Below are positions 7,915 to 16,339 of a stretch of 64,000 bases of DNA, one piece after another. The notes under the pieces were generated by a model. That model was given only the letters and a program-made list of their open reading frames with translations, was not told the origin of the DNA and did not search any database. The stretch comes from Nonomuraea sp. SYSU D8015. GTDB taxonomy: Bacteria > Actinomycetota > Actinomycetes > Streptosporangiales > Streptosporangiaceae. Within the stretch, counting starts at the first letter, position 1; the number at the start of each line of letters is the position of its first letter. The DNA lies in the NCBI RefSeq assembly GCF_008065375.1, contig NZ_VJYI01000024.1, forward strand, positions 1-64,000. Direction: 5' to 3'. The position numbers and the translations under genes are program-made.

Positions 7915-9408
7915 TCAGCGCACCACGGCGGCGATGTCTCTCGGGACGTAGAGCCGGGTGCCGGGGTGGATGATCGAGTCCGGCAGGCCGTTCAGCCGCT
8001 TGATCGCCTCTACCACAGCCCCAGGATTCTCACCCCCGGACAGCACGTCGGCGATCGCCCATAACGTGTCGCCCTGACGGACCTCCACCCATGGCAGCCC
8101 GGCATGGCTGGGCACCACCACCTGCACCGCCGCATGACCGGCGGCACGCGTGCCGAGCCAGAACCCGCCCAGCGACAACAGCGCCACCGCGACCACCAGC
8201 ACGACCCGTCCGCGCCGGGTCAGCCGCACCGGCGGCGCGGAACGGCGATCGAGCCGGCCAGAGCGCCGCCGATCCCGCCACCCCATGCCACGACGCCCCC
8301 ACCGCCGACGGGCCGCTTCGGCGGGCGTGGCACCTCCCCGCCGTTTGCGAGCGCCGGATCCCGGCCGTCCGTCGGCCGCCACAAGCCGACCACGCACTTT
8401 GCCGGCACCGGGAGCCCTTCCACGTCGCCTGCCCGCCCGCACCACATCGCCGCCCGGCTGCGCGCCCGCACCGAACTCACGACCTCGCAGCTCCGCGCCC
8501 GCACCGGACCCGCGACGTCGCGGCGCTGCACCCACCCGGGACTCGCGACCGCCGGACTCCACGCCCCCGCCGGACCCGCGACCGACCGACTCCACGCCTC
8601 CGCCGGACTCGCGACCGCTTCGCTCCCCGCGCCCGCCGAACCAGCGACCGCGCGGCGCTGCGACCGCGCCGGAGCCGCGTACGCCGTCGCCCCGCTCCAT
8701 GCCTGATGCGAGCCCGCCCCCCGTACCGCCTCCACGCGTTGTGCCTGTCCGCGAGCCGCCGCGGACAGCGCCCAAGAGCGGCCTCGCGCCGGTGCCGGGT
8801 CCTCCCCTACCCGTACCGGCTCCCATCCCTTGGCGTCCTCTGCCGGCTTGAGCGGGCGGCCACCGCTCGGCGTCCGGAGGACCGGCCGGGCCGCCGTCGA
8901 TCGGACGTCCGGCTTTCCGGATGCCGGACCCTTCTCGACCGCCGGGTCTTCCCGTCGGGTCGCCGCGCCCCTCCACAGGAGCCCTTCGCCGTCGAGCCCC
9001 GGCCTCCAGCGCTCCACGCGGTTCCGACGCCGGACCGGCGGGGCCGGCTCTACGGGCGGCAGGTGTGTCGCCGCGCCTTCGGGCGGCGGGCGTGTCGCCG
9101 CGGGGCGAACGTGCCGGCACTTCGCTCCTCGGGGCGGTTTCGCCCGCGTCTGCACTGGACCGCGGTGGAGGAACCAGCCGCAAATGGGGCCTCCCCTGAC
9201 CCCGTCCCGCGCCGCCCCCGGATGAAGATCCTCCGCGCCTTCCCATACCGCTCGAACGGAGCCCCAACCTCTTGCCGGAATTTACCCGGGAGCCGCTCTC
9301 ACCCCGCGTATTGTCTCCCCGTCGGTCCTTACTCTGCGTGGCGTCGGCGATGAGTGTGAGCTGTTTGGCGTCTTCGCTGGTCGTGTTCGTGTTTGTGGTC
9401 GCTCGCAC
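7915..9408 (-). CDS. LysM-domain membrane-anchored protein with long Gly/Arg-rich N-terminal region
   Basis: A 497-aa protein. Its start (MRATTNTNTTSEDAKQLTLI) and the RPHLRLVPPPR stretch resemble LysM proteins that sit beside lexA in other actinomycetes. Residues about 100-385 are low-complexity Gly/Arg/Ser repeats of the type ESGGGVES and RGSGAG. Residues about 395-415 (GRVVLVVAVALLSLGGFWLG) form one membrane segment. Residues about 440-490 (VEVRQGDTLWAIADVLSGG to IHPGTRLYVP) are a LysM domain that binds peptidoglycan N-acetylglucosamine outside the membrane. It is divergent from lexA across a shared control region with SOS-like boxes, so it may be damage-inducible and could help to delay division. 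The repeat region is far longer than I expect and could contain assembly errors. Confidence 0.8.
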   Translation of the reverse strand: MRATTNTNTTSEDAKQLTLIADATQSKDRRGDNTRGESGSRVNSGKRLGLRSSGMGRRGGSSSGGGAGRGQGRPHLRLVPPPRSSADAGETAPRSEVPARSPRGDTPAARRRGDTPAARRAGPAGPASEPRGALEAGARRRRAPVEGRGDPTGRPGGREGSGIRKAGRPIDGGPAGPPDAERWPPAQAGRGRQGMGAGTGRGGPGTGARPLLGAVRGGSRTGTTRGGGTGGGLASGMERGDGVRGSGAVAAPRGRWFGGRGERSGRESGGGVESVGRGSGGGVESGGRESRVGAAPRRRGSGAGAELRGREFGAGAQPGGDVVRAGRRRGRAPGAGKVRGRLVAADGRPGSGARKRRGGATPAEAARRRWGRRGMGWRDRRRSGRLDRRSAPPVRLTRRGRVVLVVAVALLSLGGFWLGTRAAGHAAVQVVVPSHAGLPWVEVRQGDTLWAIADVLSGGENPGAVVEAIKRLNGLPDSIIHPGTRLYVPRDIAAVVR

Positions 9409-9461
9409 GGATGACCTCCTGCCGTGTGGCCCGAGGAAAAGGCCGAATAAAGATCAGCAAA

Positions 9462-9493
9462 TCGAACACGGTGTCGATCGAACTCCCGTACGA
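9462..9493. promoter_or_regulatory. Two abutting SOS-box-like sites
   Basis: TCGAACACGGTGTCGA (9462-9477) is followed directly by TCGAACTCCCGTACGA (9478-9493). The actinobacterial LexA box is TCGAAC-N4-GTTCGA; the second copy differs at one position, the first at two. They lie between the divergent LysM and lexA genes. Confidence 0.6.
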
Positions 9494-9530
9494 TGTTGTA
9501 CACCACACTGGCAACAATTTCGAGGAAGAC

Positions 9531-9546
9531 TCGAACAATTGTTTGA
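9531..9546. promoter_or_regulatory. SOS box proximal to lexA
   Basis: TCGAACAATTGTTTGA fits TCGAAC-N4-GTTCGA with one mismatch and lies 100 bp before the lexA start. It is the best candidate for LexA autoregulation. Confidence 0.7.
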
Positions 9547-9645
9547 AGATGATCTTCAACAGCGATAACGTCGCTGTGTGCGACATCGAGACCACAGAAC
9601 GGGAGGTTCGCCGGTGAGGCGGGCCGCCCGGCGAGGAGGAAGAGC

Positions 9646-10353
9646 ATGACCGAGCGGGATGACGCAAACGGGGTCAGCGACCTCGCGGTGCGCAGACGCG
9701 ACTCCCTGGGCCTGACGCCCAGGCAGCGCAAGATCCTCGAAGTGATTCGCGACTCGGTGCAACAGCGCGGCTATCCGCCTTCCATGCGGGAGATCGGCGA
9801 AGCCGTACAGCTGACCAGCACGTCCAGCGTGTCACACCAGCTGACGGCGCTGCAGCGCAAGGGCTACCTCAGGCGCGACCCCCACCGGCCGCGCGCCCTC
9901 GAGGTGCGCCTGCCGGGCGAGCCGGTGCTCTGGGTCGACCCTGACGCGGCCGACGAGGAGTCCACGGTCAACCGGCCCACGGCCGCCTACGTCCCGCTCG
10001 TCGGGCGCATCGCCGCCGGTGGACCGATCCTGGCCGAGGAGAGCGTGGAGGACGTCTTCGCCCTGCCCAAGCAGCTCGTGGGCGAGGGCACGCTGTTCCT
10101 GCTCCAGGTCGCCGGTGACTCGATGATCGAGGCCGCGATCGCCGACGGCGACTGGGTGGTCGTCCGCCAGCAGCCGGTGGCGGAGAGCGGTGACATCGTC
10201 GCCGCCATGATCGACGGCGAGGCCACCGTCAAGACCTTCAAGCGCAAGGACGGCCACGTCTGGCTCGTGCCCCACAACCCCAACTATGAGCCCATTCCCG
10301 GCGACGAGGCCAGCGTCCTGGGCAAGGTCGTGGCGGTCCTGCGCCGGCTCTAG
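9646..10353 (+). CDS. lexA: SOS regulator LexA
   Basis: A 235-aa repressor of DNA-damage genes that cleaves itself when RecA filaments form. Residues about 22-90 are the winged helix-turn-helix (LTPRQRKILEVIRDSV, then YPPSMREIGEAV). Self-cleavage would be at A124-G125 (RIAAGGP). The Ser-Lys dyad is S159 (AGDSMIE) and K196 (ATVKTF). The ATG is preceded by GAGGAGGAAG. Three SOS-like boxes upstream suggest autoregulation shared with the LysM gene. Confidence 0.97.
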   Translation: MTERDDANGVSDLAVRRRDSLGLTPRQRKILEVIRDSVQQRGYPPSMREIGEAVQLTSTSSVSHQLTALQRKGYLRRDPHRPRALEVRLPGEPVLWVDPDAADEESTVNRPTAAYVPLVGRIAAGGPILAEESVEDVFALPKQLVGEGTLFLLQVAGDSMIEAAIADGDWVVVRQQPVAESGDIVAAMIDGEATVKTFKRKDGHVWLVPHNPNYEPIPGDEASVLGKVVAVLRRL

Positions 10354-10784
10354 GGGCGATGGCTCGGGCGCGCGTCCACATCGCCGCGCCGCGTTCCGGC
10401 GCGCGCCGAAACAAGGCACCGACGGGGTACGGCACCGCACCGCCGACCCCGCATGGAGGATGCCCACCGCCCTCATCCCTCGCTTGGGTAACACACCTCG
10501 AGTCCACACCTCTCATACGCCCGGCTCCGTTCCCTCGCATGATCGGCTCCGCGCCTGCCTTCACCCCCTTTGGCCGTCACACCGGCCACAGGGGACATCA
10601 GGAAGCACAGGTGGAGTGATGATCGTGGGAATGCGGGCCCAACTCGTCCATGGCGTCGGGTTCCGCTCACCGCCTCAGGCGGCACCGTTCGTGGCGGCAC
10701 CGTACGTGACAGTGCTGCGTGGTCTCGGCACGTCGCGTCGGGCCGCCATCTCCGACAGGTGTCCCATGCGTTGACCGCATCCCC
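10354..10784. other. Intergenic region, no gene seen
   Basis: No frame in this stretch has a credible start or domain. An imperfect direct repeat (GGCGGCACCGTTCGTG and GGCGGCACCGTACGTG) is at about 10678-10708. Confidence 0.6.
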
Positions 10785-10837
10785 GTCGACATGCGCCTGG
10801 GCGGGTCTTTACGTCGCCCGGCCAGGCGCATGTCGAC
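10785..10837 (-). terminator. Strong hairpin terminator after the arabinofuranosidase genes
   Basis: GTCGACATGCGCCTGG (10785-10800) pairs perfectly with CCAGGCGCATGTCGAC (10822-10837) around a 21-nt loop. It lies 8 bp beyond the stop of the minus-strand GH43 gene. Confidence 0.8.
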
Positions 10838-10844
10838 GGCACGT

Positions 10845-12287
10845 TCACTCCAGGATGAAGCTGGCGCTGTTTCGGTACGCGCTCGTGCCGTCGTTCCGCT
10901 CCAGCCAGACCTGGCCGGCACGATGCCGGACGAAATACCCGGGGAAGTTCACCGACTCGAACGAGACCGTGCCCGAGCCGGCGAGCCCGGTGCGGCGGTG
11001 GAAACTGGCGTCCGCGTTGAACAGGCTGGTGCCGTCCCGCTGCTGCACCCACGCTTCGTAGTTGCGATGCCGCAGGTAGTACCCGGGGAAGTTGGTCGAC
11101 TCCAGGGAGACCGTCCCGGAGCCCGAGAGGCCGGTGACGATCCGGAACTGGGAGTCCGCGAGTGGCGTGACGTTGGCGTCCAGGCGGGCGCGGAAGTCGT
11201 AGTGCCGGATCGCCGACCCCGGCGTGTCGTACGACATCAGCCGCACCGGCGTCGCCCCGTCGGGCACCGGGATGCCGAAGTCCGGAGTGCCGTCGGCGCG
11301 CCAGTACACCTTCTGGACGCGGGTCCGTCGGTTCGGATCGTTCAGAGGATCGCCTGAAATATCGCGATAGTTGCGGTCGTGGTAGACGAGGATGTCGCTC
11401 TGCCCGTCCTCCGAGACCGTGAAGGAGTTGTGGCCGGGGCCGTACTGGCTGGTCGCGGCGCTGGAGGCGAAGACCGGGTCGGGGCTCTTGGTCCAGGAGG
11501 ACGCCTGCAGCGGGTCGGCCGAGGCCGAGGCGGTCAGCAGGCCGAGGCAGTAGTTGGCGTCCGTGGCGCTGGCGGAGTAGGTGAGGAAGAGCCGGCCGTT
11601 ACGTTGCAGCACCGACGGCCCCTCGGCGACCTTGAAGCCACGCGTCTCCCAGGCCAGCGTGGGGATGGTCAGGCGTGTCGTGGTGCCGGTGATCGTCCAG
11701 GGGTTGGCGCCCATGCGGGCGATGTACAGGTTGGAGTTGGTGGCGATGCCGGGCTCCTGCTGCGCCCAGAGCAGGTAGCGGACGCCGTTCGCGACGAATG
11801 TGGTGGCGTCCAGGGAGAAGGTGTCCCAGGGCGTGACGATCCGGCCGCGTTCGGTCCAGGCGCCGGTCAGGGGGTTGGCGCTGGAGCTCTCCAGCACGTA
11901 CATGCGGATCCGCCACACGTCATCGGCTCGGCCGGCGGCGAAGTAGACGTACCACTTGCCGTTGATGAAGTGGATCTCCGGTGCCCAGATGTGCGCGCCC
12001 ATCTCGCCGGTGGCGTGCTTGCGCCAGATGACCGTCTCCGGCGCGCCGGCCAGGCCCTGGATGGTGGTGGCCCGGCGCAGCACGATGCGGTCGTACTCGG
12101 GGACGGTCGCCGTGAAGTAGTAGTAGCCGTCGGTGTGGCGGAAGATGTGCGGGTCGGCGCGCTGCGCGGCCAGCGGGTTGGTGTATTGGACGGCGGGCGA
12201 GGCGTGGGCGGGGCCCGGCGACAGCAGGTTGGCGAACACGACGAGCAGCGTAGCCAGGGCGGCGATGGCTGTTTTCCGCAAGGGCAT
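10845..12287 (-). CDS. Secreted GH43 alpha-L-arabinofuranosidase with AbfB (CBM42) domain
   Basis: A 480-aa secreted glycosidase. Residues 1-29 are a signal peptide (AIAALATLLVVFANLLSPG, cleavage after AHA). Residues about 32-330 are a five-bladed GH43 propeller with the expected acids: base D45 (RADPHI), D160 (SLDATTF) and acid E222 (VAEGPSV). Residues about 345-480 are an AbfB beta-trefoil with repeated NFPGYYLRH-type motifs that binds arabinofuranose side chains. The pairing of GH43 with CBM42 is known from actinobacterial exo-arabinofuranosidases acting on arabinan or arabinoxylan. It is the second gene of an operon, 10 bp after a paralogous GH43-AbfB gene. The LacI-type palindrome upstream of the operon suggests induction by arabinose-containing sugars. 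The exact substrate cannot be read from sequence. Confidence 0.9.
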   Translation of the reverse strand: MPLRKTAIAALATLLVVFANLLSPGPAHASPAVQYTNPLAAQRADPHIFRHTDGYYYFTATVPEYDRIVLRRATTIQGLAGAPETVIWRKHATGEMGAHIWAPEIHFINGKWYVYFAAGRADDVWRIRMYVLESSSANPLTGAWTERGRIVTPWDTFSLDATTFVANGVRYLLWAQQEPGIATNSNLYIARMGANPWTITGTTTRLTIPTLAWETRGFKVAEGPSVLQRNGRLFLTYSASATDANYCLGLLTASASADPLQASSWTKSPDPVFASSAATSQYGPGHNSFTVSEDGQSDILVYHDRNYRDISGDPLNDPNRRTRVQKVYWRADGTPDFGIPVPDGATPVRLMSYDTPGSAIRHYDFRARLDANVTPLADSQFRIVTGLSGSGTVSLESTNFPGYYLRHRNYEAWVQQRDGTSLFNADASFHRRTGLAGSGTVSFESVNFPGYFVRHRAGQVWLERNDGTSAYRNSASFILE

Positions 12288-12297
12288 CGGATGTCCT

Positions 12298-13650
12298 TCA
12301 GGCCAGGGGGGAGGTGACCGTGTACGAGGCGTCGGAGGCGAACACCGAGCCGGACGCCCACAGGTCCAGCCGCATCTCGTGGTTGTAGTGGCGCAGGTAG
12401 CGGCCGGGCAGGTTGTAGGACTCGAACGAGAGCGTGCCGCCGCCGACCGGCCCGGAGCGGCCGCAGAACGTCGCGTCGCCCTTGAAGATCGCCGAACCGT
12501 CGTCGCGTTGCAGGGTCAGCCGCATGTTGTAGTGCCGCAGGTAGTAGCCGGAGTGGTTGATCGCCCGGAACGAGTAACAGCCCGAGTGCGCGAGCCCGGC
12601 GACGACGGCGAACGTGGCGTCCTGGCGATCGGCGAGCGGGCTGGAGGCGCTGAGCGGGTCCACGTAGGCGAGGAAGTCGCGGTGGCGTACGTACCGGTCG
12701 GGGAAGTTGGCCGAGCGCAGCGAGCGGTTGCCGGTCGGCACCGCCGTCGTGTCGCCGACATCCTCGCGCAGCACGGTGAAGTGCCGGGCGGTGCCGGACA
12801 GTCCGGGCAACTCGACCTTGGCGCCGAACGAGGTGAGGATCGAGCTGTCGGCGTAGTAGTAGCGGCCGCCGGTGTAGTTGTCGAAGTAGATGCGCCACCG
12901 GCCGTCGGGCAGCCGGGTCAGCGCCGGGCCCTCCAGCCCCGAGCCCCAACCGGCCCAGTTGCCGGTGCCGACGAACTGCCAGGGGCCGTTGAGCGAGGTG
13001 GCGGTGGCGTGCTCGATGTACTTGGTCGTCTCGTTCTTGAGGAAGTTGTGGTACGTGGAGCCGACCTTGACGACGAAGCTGTCGATGTAGTTCGCCGGGA
13101 TGCCGAGCGGGGTCGGGGCGCTCCAGGACGACAGCGCGCTGTTGGTGGCGGTGATCCGGTACGGCCGGAACTGCCCCGCGGTGCCCGTCGTGGACGCCGA
13201 GTAGATCACGTGGACGCTCCCGTCGGAGTCCCTGAACCACTCCGGTGCCCAGGTGCTGCCGGTCGCGCCGTTCAGACCGACGGTGACGTTGCGGAGGAAC
13301 GTCCAGTTCACGTAGTCGGCGCTGCGGGCGAACCCGATCGTGTCGCCGGTCCAGTTGGTGGTGTAGACGAGGTAGTAGTAGCCGTCGGTGTGCCGCAGCA
13401 CGCTGGGGTCGCGGATCAGCCCGGACGGCGGGGTGTAGGCGTTGGCGCGGACGAGGCTGAAGGTGGTGGCGTTCACCGAGTCGTAGACGTACATGTTCGA
13501 CTCGCTGCTGTTGGTGAACGCGGTCATCAGGTAGTGCGGCGCCGGGCCGGCGGCGTGGGCGATGCCCGGCGCGAACACGACGGTCGCGACGGCTACGAGC
13601 AGCGCGAGGACGCCGGATAACGCCCTTCCATGGCCTCGATGTGTACGCAT
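12298..13650 (-). CDS. Secreted GH43-like arabinosidase with AbfB (CBM42) domain
   Basis: A 450-aa secreted protein, first gene of the arabinan operon. Residues 1-33 are a signal peptide (SGVLALLVAVATVVFAPGI, cleavage after AHA). Residues about 40-300 are a GH43-like propeller. Candidate catalytic acids are the Asp of LIRDPSVL (about 82), the Asp of NYIDSFVV (about 192) and the Glu of GLEGPAL (about 244). Residues about 310-448 are an AbfB domain (SANFPDRYVRH, INHSGYYLRH, SYNLPGRYLRH). It differs clearly from its downstream neighbour in the catalytic part, so the two enzymes probably attack different linkages. The ATG start is about 16 bp downstream of the 18-bp palindrome, which would place the operator over the promoter. 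Confidence 0.85.
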   Translation of the reverse strand: MRTHRGHGRALSGVLALLVAVATVVFAPGIAHAAGPAPHYLMTAFTNSSESNMYVYDSVNATTFSLVRANAYTPPSGLIRDPSVLRHTDGYYYLVYTTNWTGDTIGFARSADYVNWTFLRNVTVGLNGATGSTWAPEWFRDSDGSVHVIYSASTTGTAGQFRPYRITATNSALSSWSAPTPLGIPANYIDSFVVKVGSTYHNFLKNETTKYIEHATATSLNGPWQFVGTGNWAGWGSGLEGPALTRLPDGRWRIYFDNYTGGRYYYADSSILTSFGAKVELPGLSGTARHFTVLREDVGDTTAVPTGNRSLRSANFPDRYVRHRDFLAYVDPLSASSPLADRQDATFAVVAGLAHSGCYSFRAINHSGYYLRHYNMRLTLQRDDGSAIFKGDATFCGRSGPVGGGTLSFESYNLPGRYLRHYNHEMRLDLWASGSVFASDASYTVTSPLA

Positions 13651-13665
13651 CCAGCGGCCCTCCGC

Positions 13666-13683
13666 GATGTTAGCGCTAACATC
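13666..13683. promoter_or_regulatory. LacI-type operator palindrome before the GH43 operon
   Basis: GATGTTAGCGCTAACATC is a perfect 18-bp palindrome with the central CG typical of LacI/GalR-family operators. It lies 16 bp upstream of the first GH43 gene. No LacI gene is in the window, so the repressor is encoded elsewhere. Confidence 0.75.
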
Positions 13684-13812
13684 TCACCTGGTCAGAATCG
13701 ACACGGTGAGCTCGTTTGGGCGTATTCGTATCCTGCGGCCGACCCGGCCGTCAATCCCCCGTCCGCCCGGCCCGTTCTCGCCTGATCCGTTCCGCCATGC
13801 GAGACAGGGGGC

Positions 13813-14655
13813 TCAGCGGGCGGCGTACAACTCGTGCGCGGCGACGATCGCCTGGTCGGCGAAGCCCAGCACGTCGCTCCGGCGCTCGAAGGGGGAGGCG
13901 TACAGCGAGCGCCGGTCCGCGCCGAAGTGTTCGCTCAGCCCCGAGACCAGGCTGACGAACGACGGTTGCGCGGTGTCGTCCGCGCGCAGGCGCAGCGCCT
14001 CGTCGACCACCCGGTGCCAGCGCTCAGGGAACACCTCCAGCGCGTGCCGGGCCGCACCCGTCTTGGAGGTGACGTCGCCGGTCGCCAGCGTGTAGTGCAT
14101 CCGGGAGACGCCCGTCACGATCCACACGGCGCCGTACCCGCCGAGAGTGGCCAGCCCCCACGGGGAGGGCAGCCGGGAAGCGCGGGTCACCAGACGCCGC
14201 CAGTAGCGGTCCAGGTTGTCGTCGGTCCAGGCGGCGAGGGCGGCGGGATCGGTCCAGATGTCGAGTTCGGCCGGTTTGGGGCCGCGGCAGGTCACGCCGT
14301 GGTGGGCCAGTGTGTGCCAGGTGACCGGGTTGACGCCGCCTCTGAGCGCGAGCTTGCCGGCGTGGGCCTGGGGGCGTTCGCCGAGGTCGGAGGGGTTGCG
14401 GCGGAGGTCGTCCCACGTGAGGTAGACGCCCTCGAACGGATGGGCGCCGAGGCGGTGGTGGATGCGTGCGAGCGCCCCGATGGGTGGTTCGGCGGCCGTC
14501 ACGGCGACGAAGTCCACGTCACTCGTGTCCGGCCGGTAGTCGTCCAGGGCCGCCGACCCCTCCAGATAGAGCCCTTCGACCAGTCCGGGCGCCTCCGCGT
14601 CGGCCAGGGACAGGTACGTCTCGACAATGGCATCGATCTTCGGGTGAGGCGTCAT
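13813..14655 (-). CDS. Nucleotidyltransferase with aminoglycoside-adenylyltransferase-like domain
   Basis: A 280-aa protein. Residues about 20-70 carry the nucleotidyltransferase motif: EGLYLEGSAALDDY with the GS pair, then TSDVDFVAV with two metal-binding Asp residues. The C-terminal half (residues 120-270) resembles the helical domain of aadA-type and DUF4111 proteins. It may adenylylate a small molecule such as an aminoglycoside, but the substrate is unknown. The longer frame beginning at 14733 would overlap the divergent aminotransferase start, so the ATG at 14655 (MTPHPKIDAI) is preferred. It is divergent from the aminotransferase across about 65 bp. Confidence 0.8.
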   Translation of the reverse strand: MTPHPKIDAIVETYLSLADAEAPGLVEGLYLEGSAALDDYRPDTSDVDFVAVTAAEPPIGALARIHHRLGAHPFEGVYLTWDDLRRNPSDLGERPQAHAGKLALRGGVNPVTWHTLAHHGVTCRGPKPAELDIWTDPAALAAWTDDNLDRYWRRLVTRASRLPSPWGLATLGGYGAVWIVTGVSRMHYTLATGDVTSKTGAARHALEVFPERWHRVVDEALRLRADDTAQPSFVSLVSGLSEHFGADRRSLYASPFERRSDVLGFADQAIVAAHELYAAR

Positions 14656-14720
14656 CGCCGCCCAGCCTGCCACAATCCACCTCACCACCTCACGACATTG
14701 CAAAATCCTAGAATGTTCGG

Positions 14721-15830
14721 GTGAACGACGCATACCGCCCAGAAGACCTCAAGGCGCAAAATGATGGATTTAAATGGGCAAAGGCCGGTCCAGGGGTCAT
14801 TCCCGCCTGGATCGCCGACATGGATCTGCCGACCGCGCCCGAAGTGATCGAGGCGTTGCGGCGGCGCGCCGGCGGCGACCTCGGTTATCCGGTCTGGCTG
14901 GACCAGCCCAACGCCGGGCCGCTGTCGGAGGCGTTCGCCGAGCGCATGGCGGGCAGGTACGGCTGGTCCCCCGATCCCTCGCTCGTCCGTACGTTCAGCG
15001 ACCTCAACCAGGCACTCCAGGTGCTGCTCCATCTGTGGACCCGGCCCGGCGACGGGGTGGCCGTGCACACGCCCGCGTACCACCCGTTCCTGACGACGCT
15101 GCAGATCATGGAGCGTCCCCTGCATCCCATCCAGGCCGAGCCCGACGGCGACTCGTGGCGTTTCGAGGTGCCGGATCTGTCGGGCTGCAGGGTGCTACTC
15201 CTGGTCAATCCGCACAATCCGACCGGCCGGGTGTTCACCAGGGAGGAGCTGACCGAGCTGGCCGAGCAGGCCGAGCGCCACGACCTGCTCGTCATCGCGG
15301 ACGAGATCCACGCCGACCTGACGTTCGAGCCGCACCGGCACATCCCGTTCGCCACGATCCTCCCCGAACGCACCGTCACGCTCACGTCCGCGACGAAGGC
15401 GTTCAACCTCGGAGGCATCCGCGTCTCGGTCGCCCACCTCGGCCACCGGGGCGTCCTCAAGGCCCTGGAGGCGCAGCCGCCGTTCGTGTACGGCTCGGCG
15501 AACCTGTTCGGCGTGGAGGCGACGGTGGCGGCGTGGCGGCACGGGGACGCCTGGCTGGAGCGGGTCCGCGCCCTGCTCGACCGCAACCGGCACACGCTCG
15601 CCGCCCGCCTGCCGGAGACGTTCGGGTACCGGATCCCACAGGCCACGTACCTGGCCTGGCTGCACGTCGGGCGGGAGGGGATGGCGGAGGTCATCGAACG
15701 CGAGGCCAAGGTCATGCTGACGGACGGCGCCGCCTTCGGGCCGGGCGGGGCGGAGTACGTCCGGCTGAACTTCGCCACCACGGAGCCGATCCTCGCCGAG
15801 ATCCTCGACCGCCTGTCCCGCTTCCGGTGA
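14721..15830 (+). CDS. PLP-dependent aminotransferase / C-S lyase of the MalY-PatB type
   Basis: A 369-aa fold-type I PLP enzyme. The N-terminus (NDGFKWAKAGPGVIPAWIADMD) resembles the MalY/PatB cystathionine beta-lyase group rather than classical aspartate aminotransferases. The PLP region includes NPHNPTGRVF (about 160-170), the cofactor Asp in IADEIHADL (about 193) and the Schiff-base Lys in TSATKAFNLGG (about 223). The last part has the substrate Arg in EYVRLNFA. It may cleave a C-S bond or transaminate. The GTG start is 7 nt after TAGAAT, with no ribosome binding site, so the mRNA is probably leaderless. Confidence 0.85.
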   Translation: MNDAYRPEDLKAQNDGFKWAKAGPGVIPAWIADMDLPTAPEVIEALRRRAGGDLGYPVWLDQPNAGPLSEAFAERMAGRYGWSPDPSLVRTFSDLNQALQVLLHLWTRPGDGVAVHTPAYHPFLTTLQIMERPLHPIQAEPDGDSWRFEVPDLSGCRVLLLVNPHNPTGRVFTREELTELAEQAERHDLLVIADEIHADLTFEPHRHIPFATILPERTVTLTSATKAFNLGGIRVSVAHLGHRGVLKALEAQPPFVYGSANLFGVEATVAAWRHGDAWLERVRALLDRNRHTLAARLPETFGYRIPQATYLAWLHVGREGMAEVIEREAKVMLTDGAAFGPGGAEYVRLNFATTEPILAEILDRLSRFR

Positions 15831-16339
15831 CCTCACCCTCACCTGACGGTGAGCTCGCGGGGTCTGCGGCGGGCGACGGTTGAGGGACGGAAGACGCGAC
15901 CCGGGCACGACGGTCGAAGAGCGAGCGGCCGGCGCGCCCCCCGTCCCTAGGTCAGGCGAGCTTGGGGTGGCGCGCATGCGGTGCCGCGCCGTTGCCGGCC
16001 CGGCTCGCCCCGGCCGGAGGAGCACTTCGTGCCGGCCGTGTCAGTCCTGACCGGCCCTTCGAGCAGGCGCGCAGCGGGCCGGCCTACGGTGCGTGGCTTC
16101 GGCGCGACCGCCGCCGCACCGAAGCCCGCACCCGGCTTCGCATCGTCCGGGCGCCTTCCGGGGCAGCGGCACCGCCCGGCGGGCAGCGCGTGCCGCGCTC
16201 GACGTGCGCGCCACCGGGCAGCGCGTGCCGCGGCCTACCTGCGCCCCACTGGAGAGAGCGTGCCGCGGCCGACCTGCGCCCCACCCGGCGAGACCCGCGC
16301 GTCGGCGCAGGACGCGATCCCCGGAAGGTCCGGTGCCGG
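15831..16339. other. Intergenic GC-rich region with degenerate tandem repeats
   Basis: No gene is supported. At about 16186-16290 there are three degenerate copies of a roughly 33-bp unit containing GCGTGCCGCG and ACCTGCGCCCCAC. The long plus-strand frame running through it is a shadow of the protease gene on the other strand. Confidence 0.6.
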
